From assembly GCF_963662255.1 (NCBI RefSeq), contig NC_085053.1:1364001-1428000 (forward strand): DNA of 64,000 nucleotides, given 5' to 3'. The translations under genes were made by a program, and so were the position numbers. The DNA is from Cinclus cinclus. Taxonomy: Eukaryota; Chordata; Aves; Passeriformes; Cinclidae. The notes under the pieces are model-generated. The model ran no database searches. It was not told the origin of the DNA and saw only the letters and a list, made by a program, of their open reading frames with translations. Position 1 is the first letter of the stretch, and each line of letters begins with the position of its first letter. Below are positions 26,201 through 41,215 of this stretch, one piece after another.

Positions 26201-29200
26201 GCTTTTCCTTCTATATGACCAGATAAGTGCAAAGCAACAAAACAACAGAAGTATAAAAGGAAAAATAAATACCAGATGTCTATCAGAGTACTGATGGATT
26301 AATGACTAAATGGATAAGTGGGACTAGACTGGTCCTGGGGAGCAAAGGGACTGGGTGCAGAAAGAACTGCAATATTAAATCTTCCAGATGGCAATTCTTT
26401 AGAGATCATGGCTTACAGATACAATAGTGGAAGAAGGAAAGTCACTGGGGGAAGGAATTGAAGGTCCCCCGAGTCTGAGATTGATAAATGGTGATAGCAT
26501 CACTTCAAGAAACTGAAAGATGACTCAGGAGATGTGGTCTGAAAACACAGATGGAAAAACAGGGCCTTCAGGCCACAGGGCAAAGGAGACTCCACTCAAG
26601 GTCCAGACTGAATCCAGTGCACTCAAGTTCAACGTAGCCTTAGGACAATTTTCCAGGTGTTAAGGATCCAGAAGCACTAACTGACAATAGACACAACACA
26701 CAATATTCTAGTCAGGCTGGAACCGAACATGATCTCTTAAACCTCTTGTTCTGAGACAGAGGCAGAATATTATATAAAGACTCTTTTCTCCCCTGGAGCT
26801 GTTCAAATGAAGGACTTCTGAGAGTTATCATAAAGGGGACACTGCAGGAGATTTTGTGGGACAGAATTCAACCTTATAGCCTATAAAACATACCTTTGCA
26901 CATAAACTACCTCCCATTGCATAATTCCCTAGTGCCTCTTGCCTAACTTCAAACATTCTCTATTACCTGTTTTTTGCAACTATTTTATCACAGCCCAAAA
27001 CACTTGGCATTGCATTTCAACAAGTTCTTCTCAAGGCTTTACAGAAAAGAGAAAGAACCCAAAATAGAAATAATTTGCTCAGGGTCATACCAGCTTATGA
27101 CAAAGACAAGAGCAAGGATCTTGATTCAGTCTTTGCTCCAATCATACAGCCTATTCTCAACATATTACAAATAAATACATTGAATTCTTCAGAATGCTTC
27201 CAGCACTGATGTATTATGCAGCTTCCTTGCCTTTTCTCTTTCCTCAGTTAATGCTTTTTCAGCATATGGAAATGAAATCATTTGATAACGATGCAGTCAT
27301 TATCTTTGTATCTATAAGTCTCCAAGCCTGGAATGAAAAATGGCCAATTTGTTAACAAACAAACCAAAACCCCGTTGGTTCCTTCATTCTACAGAGCACT
27401 GCGCATATACACATACAGGTGCAGTCTCAGCTCAGGAGCAGGGGTTTGTGCAGACCTCACACAGGCCTCTCTTTGGAGTATTATCTATAATTTCTTCATT
27501 GATTTTTGCAGCTTGCTGTAAGAACAGGTTGGTTTGGAGGGGCTGTGTGGTGGCCGTGGGGAGCAGAGTGGCACTGAAGTTAATGAGCACACTGAGTAAC
27601 CTACCACATCCAAAGGCTGCTGTAGTAATCCCTTTCCAAGTAATTAAACACTGCCTTTATGCTCTACTATCTCTCTGTCTCCTGTCACTGATCACCTCAT
27701 TTCAACTCCTATGTTATGATTTTGTTCCAATTGCAAGAGATGTGCAGTTTCTAGGAAAAGAAAGCTGCTGGTGTAATAAACAGACAATGAACCGTGGCCA
27801 TGAAGAGAAATAGTCCCATTACATGGAGATTTATGCAAACTTGTCCTCTTGTACAGGAAATTTTCTATCAGCTCTTCTATGAATGAACAAAACACTAACA
27901 GCTCTGGAATTAAATGCACTGTATATTTAAACACAACTGAGACTCCAAAACAGCAGCATATTGACTTTACATAATCAAATGTCTCGTGGATCTTCAAAGT
28001 CAAGAAGGGAAAGACACCACCAACGATGTTTTTTTAAAGTCCCCATAATTGTTTTTCCTAGTCAAGGCAACAGTCTGTCAATACCTCACAGTATGCCAAA
28101 TATGAAGTTTCAAAACAGGAGCTTGAGTTATGAATGAAAGCTAAAAAAACACCACAAATATTTCTCAACAGGTGGAAAGCATATAAGTAAAATTTCAGAT
28201 AATTCAAATACATTCAAACAGCTAAATTTTCCACATAAAAACATGTTTCTTCCTAGCTAACTGGAAAACTTCAGACTAAAGACAGCACTTTGATACTTCC
28301 CATCCCTCCAAAATTAAGGGACCCAATAGAAAAAACACCAAATGAGATTCTGTGAAACAATGTGCAAGCCAAACGTTAACGGTAAATATTTTTGTTATAG
28401 CAGTATCTAAATGCTGCAACTTAGGGTCACATCTTTATATGGAGATTTGGATGCACACAGAGCAATCAATATTTTTAAATGTTTACAGTTTAAAGATACA
28501 ACCAGAACACATTAAATGGGAATTAACTATACCAGGCAAACATATTTTATTAAGATTAACATTTTGTTAAGAGTTCTTTGAGGTTTTGATCAGTGAGATG
28601 TGTTTACATATTACTGTAGTAATCAAAATAAGATCTTACATACTTTGTCAATAAGACACAAGGATACAATGATTACATCTCCTGTCCACTTGGCACTTCA
28701 CTATTACATAAATCAGAGTATCCTTTTTTCCCCTCTCAGTGCAAGGTTTTGACCATACCAACCCCAAATCACTCTGTAGCTTCTCTCACAGGACACGAAT
28801 CTCAGTGCATTTTTTTAAAAGAGCCAATACAGGAATCAAGTACATTTAATTAACACCTTTTTGAAAAGGAGGGGGAGAGAGAGAAGGAGGAGAAGACAAT
28901 TCTCTCCTCTATTTGATGTTCACAAGGCAGGAATTCAGAATTACATTCCACTGAATCACATTTCCATTTTTTCCCTGCTCAGAATTCAAATACTCTGAGA
29001 GAACACTTGAGCTGTGTGACACTGACAGAACAGCAGAAACATTCCCTGGCTTTTCTGAGTTGCTTTTTGGTTATGCCCTTATGTGCCTTCAGGTCTTGGC
29101 TGCTAATTGAACCAAGACAGATTTCAGCCAACTGCACGACAGCAGCATCATCAGCCCACGACCCACTCAGGCTTTCTCAAATGGCTTTTGTGAGCTCAGG

Positions 29201-32200
29201 GCCTCTTTGTGCAGTTCTTCACCGTTTAACGTATGTGCTGTCACTTGATCTAGGCATTTCCACTGCTCAGAAGCTACTTCAGCATTCTTGCAACAAACAG
29301 ATGAAAATGCTGAAAGTCTCTTTAAAGAGATTTAACAAGTGAAACTGGTCCTTCAGCCTCTGTTAATCTGCGATGCTGACAGGAGCTGCAGAAACACTCC
29401 TGACTGTCTGCAATGTTCCTTTATCACAGAGGTGTTATTTTTCAAGCAGATTTAGATGTTCTCCTTGGAAATCTAAGAAAACTGGACCTAGGGATTCATC
29501 TTTGGTTAATTTTCACTACTGCCCTGACCAAATGAAGATTCCTTACCATGCTGTTTACACTGCCAGATAACACCACCTGAAATCACTGGACAAATGTGGG
29601 TGTTTACCGTGTGCACACACATATTGCTGAGCTCCTGGTAATTATCACTAAAGAGTTCCATTCTGTACAGCTTCCAAAAATTCCAGGAGACAGAAGATCT
29701 TCACAACTTCCCTTTCAAGCCAGTTAAACCCTTCATTCACAGGCCAGAACTTAAAGTATAACACACGCAATACACGAAAAAGCTCAGCTCTGTTCAAAGT
29801 GTACTCTACTTTATTTGTCCTGCAGCGCTTCTTTTCCCAGACTCTGAGCAAAAACCAAGGGACTAGCTCAGCACTGAAGAGTGTCAGTGAACTTTTAAAA
29901 ACTGAACTTCTGTTCAAAACTAGGTGAAAAAATCTAAACCCTGAGACTCTGATTAAATCCACCACGCAGTTTTCAGAGATGGTGAAATTTTCCAGAACTC
30001 CCCAGCAGCTTAAGGATGTTTTGAGGAGTATCATACACCAGTGCAGAATTTAGTTCTGTGCACAGTGTTCAAGACCTTTACACTTGGTGCCTCTCCTGTG
30101 CTACAGCTCTATCAACTCAGCAGCTTTGCAGATCTTTGATATAATTTCAATACACTAAGACTTAAATTAACATGTTCCAACACACTCTATACAAATTATC
30201 TTCATTCTGTATAGAGCCCTACATGAAATTATACTGCTGATCAAATTTTTTTCTTCATTAAAAAAAGGAAACCACACTCTTTTCATTTTAAGCTCCATAC
30301 TATTTATCTAGCAGTTTGTTTCCCTCTCCTCTACTAGCAGAAAATATAATACAGGAAAAGATTTAAATGAAAAACAGATCTGTGTAGTGAATTGCATATG
30401 GTTTCCATTTTCCTCCATGCAATGTTTCATAGAGAGTCAATGAAGAAATCCCTCCCACAAATCTGGATCTGAAGTCCACTTGCAGAACCTTGTCAGCACA
30501 GGAGTTAGGAGACAACTCTGTGCACAAAAATGCTGCAATCCGTCTGTGCTCTATCTTGTTAGGGTAAATCATTCCTAGAAAGTACCACTGGATCTAGGTA
30601 ATAAATCAGTATTTAGAAAATACGCACACTCAGATGATGCTGTCTGTGTCTGTGTGAACCTGCTGTTTTCAGGCATAGCAGGTTTGGTGTGCAGCACACA
30701 CACAGCTTGCTGCATTTTACTCCTCTTTGCAGCAGGGTTTTCCAGCACTAACATCTTTATACTTAGTTGACATTCTCTGTGCTAAATTAAACCCAGCCAA
30801 TAAATACCACTTCTGCCAAAAAGCCTCCATAACTATGGCATTCCATCAGCTTTCCTAGCTGATTTAAGTCATTATTTCCAAAGTTTTTCTGACTTTGTTG
30901 ACATAAAACTCATCTTTTCCTCCTATCCCTCATAGCCTGAACTATGTTTTTTCCTCTTGCATTCTCAGTAGCTCCTGGTGACATCCAAACACCAAGGCAA
31001 GCGTCCCATGTTTCTTTCAGACACCAAAGGAGGTTCACAAAGCAGGAGGTTTCTTCTCCCCCACTCCCTGGAAGTTTCCATGTCAGTGAATGAGAATGAA
31101 AGATGAGCTGCTGTTTGTCAGATGCATTTGTTGTTTCTATGAGTTAACAGCAGTTTAGATTTCACCCCTTTTAGAGACTGGATTTAAGAGGGGCATGAGC
31201 GGAATGCAAAAATGAAATGGAAAATCTGGAACACCTCTTTAACCTTCTCAAGGTAAAAGTCCAGGCAGGAGGCGATGTTTGTGTAGAAAAACGTTCCCAA
31301 AAGCACTGCTTGGTGAGCACATCAGAACCACACAGCACAGCTCCCTGGAAAGACAAGACACTAAAGTTCTGCATAGCTGCAAGATGGAAGCAAAGACCAA
31401 CTTTAGCAAAACTTAGCAAAATCACATCTGACAATATCTTGCCTTTGAGAGAACATGCACCAGCATGGGATGAACACATCCTGCCTGACAGACACAGCCT
31501 CTGCTTTAAGAGGTGCTCAGCATCTAAGCACTGGTATGCCTGTTCAGAAAAGTCCAGAGCGCAGAGGTTACGTGGTCTGTAAACCTATTTCTGATGGAGA
31601 ACTGTGGGCTGAGAATTCTTTAGCATGTTAAAAGAAGAAAAGGAAGTTTTGCTGATTCTGTGCCTTCTTATATTTGCATATATGAAAATGAAAAATGTTA
31701 CCCAGGGAAAGAAGTAGTCAGTAGAAAACTAACAAAAAAATTTAAAATATTAATACAGAAGAAAGTACCTTTTTTTTTTTTAAGCACTTACTAACATGAA
31801 AAACTAAATGTACAGCATCACATGCTTCAAAAATCAAGTAACAGAACTGGCACCCCCACATTAGTTTGGTTCCACCTGGCACTTCAGACCTTCACATTCT
31901 CGAGTGCTGACCCTAAAACTCAGCCAGGTCAGGGTGTTGAAAAAACCTGGGTATTCAAGGTTTGTGACAACACATTCTAATCCCAGAGACTTTACATTAA
32001 ATTCATGTCCAAACAAAGGCAAACTTGCATGAACAAACCTTTCTATTGGTTATTCCCATTTCCATACAGTTACTTCAAATTACTTTTTCCCAGCTTTATT
32101 AAGTTTTCACCATTCCAAACTCTGAATTTTGCCTTCAGAAGATTCTCAAGTACCTGACAACTCTTCTCAGTTCACTAATTTTTACTGTTAAATCAACAGT

Positions 32201-33971
32201 AAAATATTTTCTTTGTTAAATGACAAAAACCATACAGATACACCTGTGGAGGGAAGCTGTGGGATAACCCAGGACATCTCCCTGGTATTTTTAGCCAGTC
32301 CTTGTATACAAGGTATAAAATCTGAAAACCTTCTTCCTCTGTGCATTAGAGACTAACACATCTAATAACAATTAAATCACTTGTTGATGTAGTCCAGAAA
32401 AGAACATAGAGAGGTACTGGAAAATAATATTGTAATACAATGTCTTTTTGGTTTTTTAATGCATACAGCAGGTATGTAAATTTTTTTAGCTGTAATGAAG
32501 TTCAGCTTCATCAGGCTTGTGAAACCCACTTGGTTGCAGAGTGTCAGAGGCATACTTGGGCATCTCAGGCATACATACTCAACATTTTCCTGGCTCTCTC
32601 TTGATTTTACCCTTTTAACTGCATTTTCAGGTCTCACTCTACATAAAACAGTGTTTGTGAATGATATGCCAAGCAACATTAAAATGCATACAATTGCTGC
32701 TTCTTCTGTATTTTCCATATTTCCCATATGTTACCCAACACAAGGCAATGCTTTGGTCGAGTGCTCAACCAAAAAATGCTTTTATAAGGTTTTAGGAAAA
32801 GACACTTTTAATAAACACACCTTGCAGCTGGAGTAAAAGAGGACAGAAAGTCTCTTAGGGAATAGAGAGCAAAGCCGTCCACTTCATCCCTAAACCTTAG
32901 GCAGTCTTCAGAATATCCTGAGGTTCCCATATCACAAAGGGAACCACTGCAGAGATGTGAAATGTGAGCAGTGACAGGGACAAGTTGATTTTGGGTGTTA
33001 ACCTATGGAAGCAGCCAGAAAAGGCTACGGGTGGGTTGTTGGCTGTTTTGGAGGTTTTGCTTTTCAATCAAGAGCAGATCATCAAGAGGTTAAGTGTTAC
33101 ACATAAAAGACTTGGATAAAATATTTGCTATCTTAGGTTGAAGTACTCAGTTGGACAGCAGAGGGGGTAATTCTGTACATCCAAGTAAAAGTCATTCCAT
33201 CAGCAAAAGGAAGGCCTGGGATGAAGCTGTGGAGACTGCCATGAAAGGAACAGATCAATATGCAGTGATGGTTGCTGTCAGTGAGAGACCACAGAGCACA
33301 GATCAGCATTGTAAGAACATGAAAGGAGAGAAGAGTCATGAACCATCCCCCAGAAAAACATACTGAATCAGTAACAGGGACTTCAAAGAATGAACACTTC
33401 CTTTTGGGGTTCTGTACTGCAAAGGTGAAGTTATCGCTGTGATTTCAAACACTTCTAGGGACAGGGAAGAACTTTCTGATCTCTGAAGAGTGTGAACCAA
33501 GAGGCATCAGTGGAGGTGTTTGTCATGACTAATACTTTTAAAGCATTCCCTGTGTCTAACATGATCCACAAGGAAAGGAACATCAATCAGCTCTTTAAAA
33601 GCTCTCCATAGCCTCTCTGACATGACTCCATCTCTCAAACTTTCAGTAAACTGCTTCCTTATTCTGAAACTTACACAGGCATTTGAAAAAACTTAGTAAT
33701 TTGAGAAAAGGAAACTACTATGAACATAACAAGACTGAATTTGAATTTTACTAAACTCCTGCTTAGTAGCTACAGTGAGTTTAGGCAGTTGGATATTGCC
33801 AGACACTAAGAAATATCTACCAGGCCAACACCAGGGCTCACAGGTTTTTAGAAGACATCTTGCCTCAACTGCTAAGAGAACATTAGTAAAACCACAATAA
33901 ACACACATCTTCCTGCACTGCATGACAAGCTACAGCTAAGGCAAAGCACTAAAAAGTTGTAAAGCAGACAG

Positions 33972-34026
33972 ATGAAGTAAATAACAAATAAGCTGTAAAT
34001 AATGAAGTAAATAATAAATAAGCTGT
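33972..34026 (+). repeat. Short tandem duplication, period 30 bp
   Basis: ATGAAGTAAATAACAAATAA with AGCTGT recurs 30 bases later as ATGAAGTAAATAATAAATAA with AGCTGT, with a single difference. It is a local slippage or duplication in AT-rich intron. Confidence 0.85.
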
Positions 34027-37000
34027 TAGTAGCTCAGTTTCATCAGAATTTTAGACTGAAAAATCGTCCCTTAGTTAGTTAACACATACTGCCATGAAGG
34101 CAGGAACAAAACCTCTCCTTTGGCTCCAGAAGCTCCAGTGACAAAAGTTTCTGTTTCTTTTAATTGGGAGATACATAGAGTGGTAATGAGGAATTTTGAA
34201 ACCTCTCTTCCTTGAAGACACTGATTTAAAAAGCAACTATAAAAACTATGGACAATGTAACAAAAACTATAACATTCTCTTGATCTGTTAACTCTTTATT
34301 TCCAACATCTTCCAGAAATGTATTTAATGTTTTAGGGAGATTGTAAATTATGCCTGAGAGCACTATCATTCACCAGTTCACAAGAAAATTTTGCATAAAT
34401 CAGACCTCAAAAATCTCTGAACAATCAAAAGGCTTTTAAGTTGGCCCTTAATTCTAATTTAAATGCTTATGTCTACATAATTAACTCAGATAGCAAGACT
34501 AGTGATTACATCTTCATACCTGCAGAAAAAGATACAACTGCTCCTTGGATACTACTTCTTAATCTTTGGAAACCAGATTTAGATTTCATAACTGAGGATT
34601 AGTTGTTCTGTTATGGAATTCATGGAGCTGCAGCAATGCAGCTTGGACAGTTACCTCTCCTCAGAGCTCACACCTCTGCACAGCACAAATGACAGACTGC
34701 TTCATTTAGCCTCAGGAAAGGAACTCGGGGTTTCACATTCCACAACCTGGCTCGTTATTGGTAAGTCTTTATCAAAAGCAAGAAAGCTATGAATAAATTA
34801 TGTTATGAACAGAAGTTTTGGCACGACAAAGACGACAATTCACGCAGCAGTTAATATAAAGAGAGGATAATGGTCCTGGCCAAAGACAATAAATACTAGA
34901 AAAAATGGCTTTCAGTTTTAGAGGCCCTGAGAAATATTGCTGGTGTTCATTTTAAGATCTGCTTCTACAACACAATTCCCTTAAGATTATTCTTAAATAT
35001 GAAAAGGATGGATGTCTTTGTTTTGGGATCTTCACAATGTTGGAATTGCAAACCACAGGCTTGAACTGAGGTGAGAGTTAACATCACTTTGCCACTAATT
35101 TCTTTCAACTGCATCCTTCTCTTTCTTGATCTCCCTTCCCCCCGCTAGAAAAATCTCCAGGCATTACTATCGAAAATATACTCATGTAATAAATCATGTA
35201 TCTGCTCTCACGTGACTGGTATTCATTAGAGTCAAAGATCTCCAAGATCTGCCCCCAGAGTGTATTATGTTACTGAAACATAGAAATAGCTGCAACACAA
35301 AGTTTTGCCAGAAAAAAAAAAACCACAAAAGTAACAACAAACTGTCTCTCAGTTGGGCAGAAGAAAGAATGTTCATAAAAATATTTCGGAGGGGTAAATC
35401 AAACCCCAAAGTCTAATTAGACAAAACCAGCAGTTTAAACCAACAAGACACAGGATTTTTAACTAGAAACTTCTAGAAGAATACACTTTTTTCAGTCACC
35501 CAGGCAGTTCTCTTTTCAAGGGGATTTTTTTCTAGAATAGAATTAAAAAAGAAACACAAACCACTACGAGTGTACCCATTATATATCCTGGCTTTCGTTA
35601 AGCAGTAAACAACTGGCTCCCATTCCCTCAAAAGCACCGCCTTACTGTGCAGTTATTTCACTTTACTGAATGCTACAATCACTTTGTAGCAGAAGTGACA
35701 TCTCCTGTGAGAGAGGCAATGCTATTCCAGTGATGTGGTAACCTGACTGAAACATTTGAGCCTGAGTGGGGAAAAGGAACACTCGATTCAGCTGCACATC
35801 TGGGTTTTATAAAGGGTCCAAAAGCTTAACACTAACATGCTTCAGGGCTAAAACATAGTTGAGAAGATCACAGCAGTCAAGAAATAGGACAGTGTTAATC
35901 CAGGGCACATAATGCTCTTCACCACTGCTCTGAAAATTAACTTAGCTCAGCTAATTTTGCATCCCCACTAATTGTGTGTTGTGTATGAGTAAGCAATGAC
36001 TAAGGAAATGTCAAAGCTATTCCATATCCTGTTCTTTTCCTGAAGAGAAACATGACAGGCAGAGAGGATACCTCCCATTAAGGACACAACAATTCAACAA
36101 GGCTACTATTTTTTTTCAGCAGGAATGAAATAATCTATATGCAATCTAAACACTGGTAGTCATTATAATCACTTGTTACCACTGTGCTGAGCACACATGG
36201 CTCCCCCAAAGCAATCTCCTATCCAAACACCAGTTTAGATATTCAAATATATATAATATATAAAAACATATCATTTTTTAATATATTTTATTAGATATGA
36301 GTGTGAGTACATACACACAATTTAAGTCGAGAAATGCACAGTGAGCTCAAAGTCAGCTGTACATTAAAATACCTGCTCTGTAGTACACTGGCTCTTCTCC
36401 AGTGTTTCAGATTATTCATTGATAAATCTTGACCACTGGCTAGAAAGGCAGAAAAAATACTGATAAGTACAGACCAGAAAGTGATGCACATATTACAACC
36501 AGAGTGAATATAACCAGACAGCTGAAGAGGCAAAAAGAAGTGGCATGAATATCAAACCTTCTGTTGGGTTCTTCACAGCTGTGAGGACAGAAATTAGCAG
36601 TGGCTCTCTATAGTTGTACACCTCAGAGGTGCTGAAATGTTCCCTGCACACCAAAGGTAAAGGAAACACAGGCTCCTGAATGTGTTTTTATGAATTTCAT
36701 CTCAGATATCCAAAATAGCTGGACTGAGCCCCTCCAGCTCTGCCTTCTCCCCATTTGTGTCTCTCCCATAAACCTGAACAAAATTTGAGACAAAGCACAT
36801 AGAGCAGAAATGTGGAATTGGGCAGAGAAAGGTGAAAGACTGGGGGGAAGAGTAAATATAAAGCATCCAAACTACATGTCTGATGGGAAGGGAGAGGACA
36901 GGGGAACAAGTGATAAGGAATAGAGGAAGGAAAGAGGACTGGGAACAGGGAATACAGTGTTTAGAGACTGTGGTTTTTACCAGTCCTTTATGTGTTACAG

Positions 37001-40000
37001 AAACTGCACAACAGAGGGGCATTAGGCTGGAACATTATCCAGAGCTGTACTAAACTAATTTATAAAAGATCAAATCCCTGACTACACTACTGAGACCAGA
37101 CTGCCTGAAAAACTGTGCAGCACAGAGATGTGGCTCTGAGCAGTCCTATAACCTTCACAGAGGGGTCCCACCCAAAGGGGGCTTCAGTTAGCACTGCTCA
37201 ATTCCTGCCAGCCTCACAGTCTTTCCAGACACCACGAATGATGCTAAAAACAACACTTGAGGATGATGGTACAAGCTGAAAATGAGCACCACACTTCAAT
37301 AACATGTTCTCATAACAATGGGCACAGCTACTTAAAAGCACAAATCATGCCTACATGCATTGGATGGCCATGGCCAGAAGCAACAATATTGCTAAGGGAC
37401 ACATTTTCTTTTTTGCAAATTTAAAATTAAAAGAATGAGTCTGATCGCAGTGGAAGACCAAGAAACATCAGGACTGCAGGACTGCATTAGACCTTGCCCA
37501 ACCATAAGTGATATTCATTAACAGAAAGGTAACAAACTCCACAGAAACATGAATCAGATACTCTCACCTCCTGTGCTGCTGCTTCCTCCACCCTCACCTC
37601 TCCTATCCCTACATTATCCTTATCTTCCTTCTTTCATGCATGCCCCAAGCATTCTCAGCATGCATCGCAGTGAATGAAGCTGAGATTGTTTGCACTTGTT
37701 CACTCACTGGCATTTAATTCTCTACTCACTTTGTTCACTCAGCTCCAAAGTAGTGCCTGGAGGTAGTTTTGCAGGGGTTTCTTGCTCTGATGGCAATGAC
37801 AGACTGCTCATACTGTTGCCTGTATCCTATGACTACCTATTTTTAATCCTTTTAAATCATGATGTAGTTTATTGAGTGCCAAAAAGGGTTAACCTTTGCT
37901 GCTGGATGTGCAAAAAAAGCTACAGCAAATCATGGCAGACTACCTTCTCTTTGAGAATTTCAAAAATAGCTATGTAATAATAGCCTGCTGTTATTTCAAC
38001 TCATTTATCAGCTGCAGACATCCCACTCACTCTTCTGTACTTCCCTGGATCATATCTATGCTTTTACAATGCAGAGATATAAAATTTATAGATATCCAGA
38101 CACTTACTACAGTAACTTTTTAATGAAAAAAAAATTAAAAAAAGAAAAAAGGGTTTTTTTGCACACTAATGGCAGTTCAGCCACTTCACCATGTAAATGC
38201 AGTCTGGGATGTTTTACAAACAAGAAGCACACAGCTCCTGTGCTACCCACACACTTCATGACCATTTGAAAGGTGTCCATCCCATTCAGTTTGAAGAATG
38301 GCCTGGCACTACACTGCTGTCCGCCAGGAAAAGAAAACAATCCAGCAGAAATACAGCTCTTTTCTTTTTCATAGTGGCCCTCCAAATAAGCATTAATGAA
38401 GAAATTGGACTTTTCAAAATCCCTAGTTTCCTCCAAGTTAAAAATCAAAGAATATTGTCAGCTTGTGGAAAAAAAATTAATCACGGGGCTGAGTTCATAG
38501 GCATGGCAGGAACATCAGCATGTTGATAAACTCATGAAAAATGAAAGTTTATCACTAGTCTTGGAAGGAACTTACTATAAACTATGGGTAACAGTTTATT
38601 ATTGATACTGACTCTCTGAGTGGAGATTACTGCAACCATGAAAGCAGCCTGCCATGCTGCTGCCATGATGGCTGAAAGTACAGGACAGCCTCGAGAGCTG
38701 ATTGGAAGCAGTTCAAATCCCACTGTAGACATGGGGAGCTATTTAGTGAAAGATTTCAAACATTTCAAGTCTAGTCTCAATTTGGTATCAGAAGGAATGG
38801 AAATGTCAATGGCTTTTTGGGCCTATTCCTTTCCAAACAGAAATCAAGTGGAAGAGGAGGGATTTGGTCTAAACATCTAAGACAGATGTGTGTAAGCAGC
38901 TGAGCAGCCCTTACGAAGGAAAGAAAAAGTGCATTAGAGGTCTGAACAGCTTTTCACTGTATTAGAGGTTCTCCCCAGCAAGGCTTTAGCTCCCAAAACA
39001 ACCCCGACCCCCCGTTCTTCTCCTTCATTCCTTTGAAGCTCTGCTTTTGCCAGGAAACAAAACTCATGGGGAACAAATTTCCAGGCCGCAGTGTGGGGAG
39101 CTATTCTGGTTCTATTTAACCATCTCAGGAAAAACTCAACAGACTAATGCTGCTGCAGTTGGCAGCAACACTCCAAACTTCACTTCCCTCACCCCTAAAC
39201 CTGCCTGGTTCATTAATGTTTTGCCTTCTGCTTTATCCAGCTTACGTCCCTTTCTGCTGATATGGAAAGAAGATCCCTGGAACGCTGTCTTTCCTTGACA
39301 ACATAATTTCTTGCTCCTGGTGACACATGCAGCAATTAATCTCTGACAGTTCCTCACTGGGGAAAATCTGACTGCTCTACTGAGGATCACACTCACAAAA
39401 GTCACCCTTCAGTCCTTCCAAAATTGGATTCTTCTTCCACAAGGCAAGTGCCAAGTGGGAATACCATAAAAAAGCCAACCCTGCACATGCAATGGTGCAC
39501 AGACAAGGAGCCCTTCTGGTTTATCCATGGTGTGCTCTACTTTCTCCCTTGTTATAGTTTTATCTTCAAAAGCCTTTGCCCACCAACTCACTCTCTGACA
39601 CAGCTGCTGCTGATTTTAAGAAAGTGAAGCACACATCACATGAATCCCCTCCAAACCTTTACCTCTGCTAACTAAATAAGAAACCTCAGCACTGCTCAGA
39701 CACACGTTAGCCCCCTGTGATCCAAATGGAAGAGTTGGAGGACGCACATTCGGAAACAGACACCCAGCGCTTGGTCTGCCAACACCACAAAGCAGCCTGA
39801 AGGTCACTTTTCCCTTTCATTTCAGATTCCAATTCCCCAGAAGCCAAGTTGGTTGCATTCACTCTTCCTGAAGGGAGAGCTCTGGCAACATGCCCTGTGC
39901 ACACCCCTGGGAGCTATGGCTCTCTCAGAATCTGCCGGCACCTAGGAAGAACCAAATCATGCAGAAGCTATTCAGGACACCAGAGCTCACAGCACACGTT

Positions 40001-40656
40001 TAGATTGGCATACATTCCTGTCCAGGAAGCTGGTAGAGATCTACCTCTCAAGATACTGATATTTGCCTCAGAATTCCAGGCAGAAAAAGAACTGCTGGCA
40101 CCAATTCCATCCAGTGCATACCCAGCCCAGACTCAATCACCTCCAGGTTTGACTTGAGAAGAGGTAACTTGTTCTGTTAGCTGTTGTGTTAGACCATAGG
40201 CTAAGGCAGATTTTAAAAAGAAGAAAAAAACCCAAAAACAACAAACCCACACAACAAAATCAATCAAAGTACAACACTTAGATTGAACAGAATGAGTAAC
40301 AAAGAAAAGAAATTTACCGGAGAACAAGGCTGGTTGCCTGTGGGGAGAGTATCTTAAAATCTACGGTAAAGTCATAGTTGGCAAAATTCAACAGATCTGG
40401 TAAACATCAAAGATAAAATTCAGCAGAATAATTCCACCAAGCACCATTAAAAGAAAAATGGGACCAGCAGGGTTACCAGTGAAAAACAATGCCAGGCCTA
40501 ATAGCGCTGATCTACCAGAAGCAATTTATTATGACACCAGAAATAGCTATTTTCACAGTGGATGCTTGAAATGAAAACTTTAAAGCTTCTTTAAGTCTTG
40601 AGCTATAGCAAAGTATTCAACCAGCCAGCCAAAATAGCTGAAGGGAAATAGGAAGG

Positions 40657-40666
40657 CCACATGTGG
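40657..40666 (+). promoter_or_regulatory. Palindromic E-box CCACATGTGG upstream of DNM3OS
   Basis: CACATGTG contains two overlapping CANNTG E-boxes, about 0.7 kb upstream of the projected DNM3OS start. Other E-boxes follow at 41101 (CATCTG) and 41281 (CAAATG). In mammals TWIST1 activates the miR-199a-2/214 transcript through promoter E-boxes, so these are candidates. Isolated E-boxes occur by chance, so the functional claim is inference. Confidence 0.3.
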
Positions 40667-40910
40667 AACTAATTACTCATGTAGAGGCTATGACAAAGAA
40701 CATTTCTCCAGACTTTTCATGGGGGCTTCACTTTCAGGAAGTAACTCTAATTACTGTTCAAGTCTCGGCAGCCTGCATGCCGCTGACAGTTCCAAGAAAA
40801 AATGAACCTATTTGCCCTTTTCTTGGTCTGAAATGCCAAAATAGAAAAGCACAACTAGAGTCATTAAAAAGAAAGAAAATAAGCACTAGCTTCCCGAGCA
40901 GAATCCTTTT

Positions 40911-40918
40911 TATAAATT
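40911..40918 (+). promoter_or_regulatory. TATA-like element TATAAATT (possible DNM3OS core promoter)
   Basis: TATAAATT preceded by CCTTTT lies in the interval upstream of miR-199a-2. It would predict a start near 40940, earlier than the start projected from mammals. A second TATA-like string (TTTATACA) is at 41114-41121. Neither is decisive. Confidence 0.2.
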
Positions 40919-41205
40919 CGGTTTTTCAGCCTTCACAAAAGAGCAAATTCTGCGTCTACACTAACTCGCTCTCTGTTGGCTGCAGCGAAACTGTACATCT
41001 TGACTTTTTACAGCTTTTCCATACTGGGGCCCACTTCCTGCCCAGTTGAAGAAAAAAATCTGGCCTGAAGATGAAATGACTGCTTAACATTACACTAAAA
41101 CATCTGGTACCATTTTATACACAGACCCATGTCTGAGAGCAGGCAATTCTAGCGGTCTCACCAGCGGCACAGTGCATACCCAAACCTCCCCAGGGTGACA
41201 TCATC

Positions 41206-41215
41206 CCATATATGG
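41206..41215 (+). promoter_or_regulatory. CArG box (SRF-type site) upstream of miR-199a-2
   Basis: The sequence CCATATATGG is a perfect palindromic CArG box, CC(A/T)6GG, 220 bp upstream of the expected pre-miR-199a-2 start. Serum response factor binds such sites in smooth-muscle and mesenchymal genes. Its position in the probable DNM3OS promoter makes it a plausible regulatory element. The ATATAT core could instead act as a TATA-like element. Confidence 0.4.

Larger units (their letters stand above)
12706..40650. other. Long intronic stretch with no recognised gene
   Basis: About 28 kb of AT-rich DNM3 intron. I see two tandem duplications (17297 and 33972), a polypyrimidine tract and homopolymer runs, but no coding exon, tRNA, known miRNA hairpin or clearly classifiable transposon. 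Open frames are all under about 175 codons and unpatterned. Diverged elements that need a library search may be present. Confidence 0.6.
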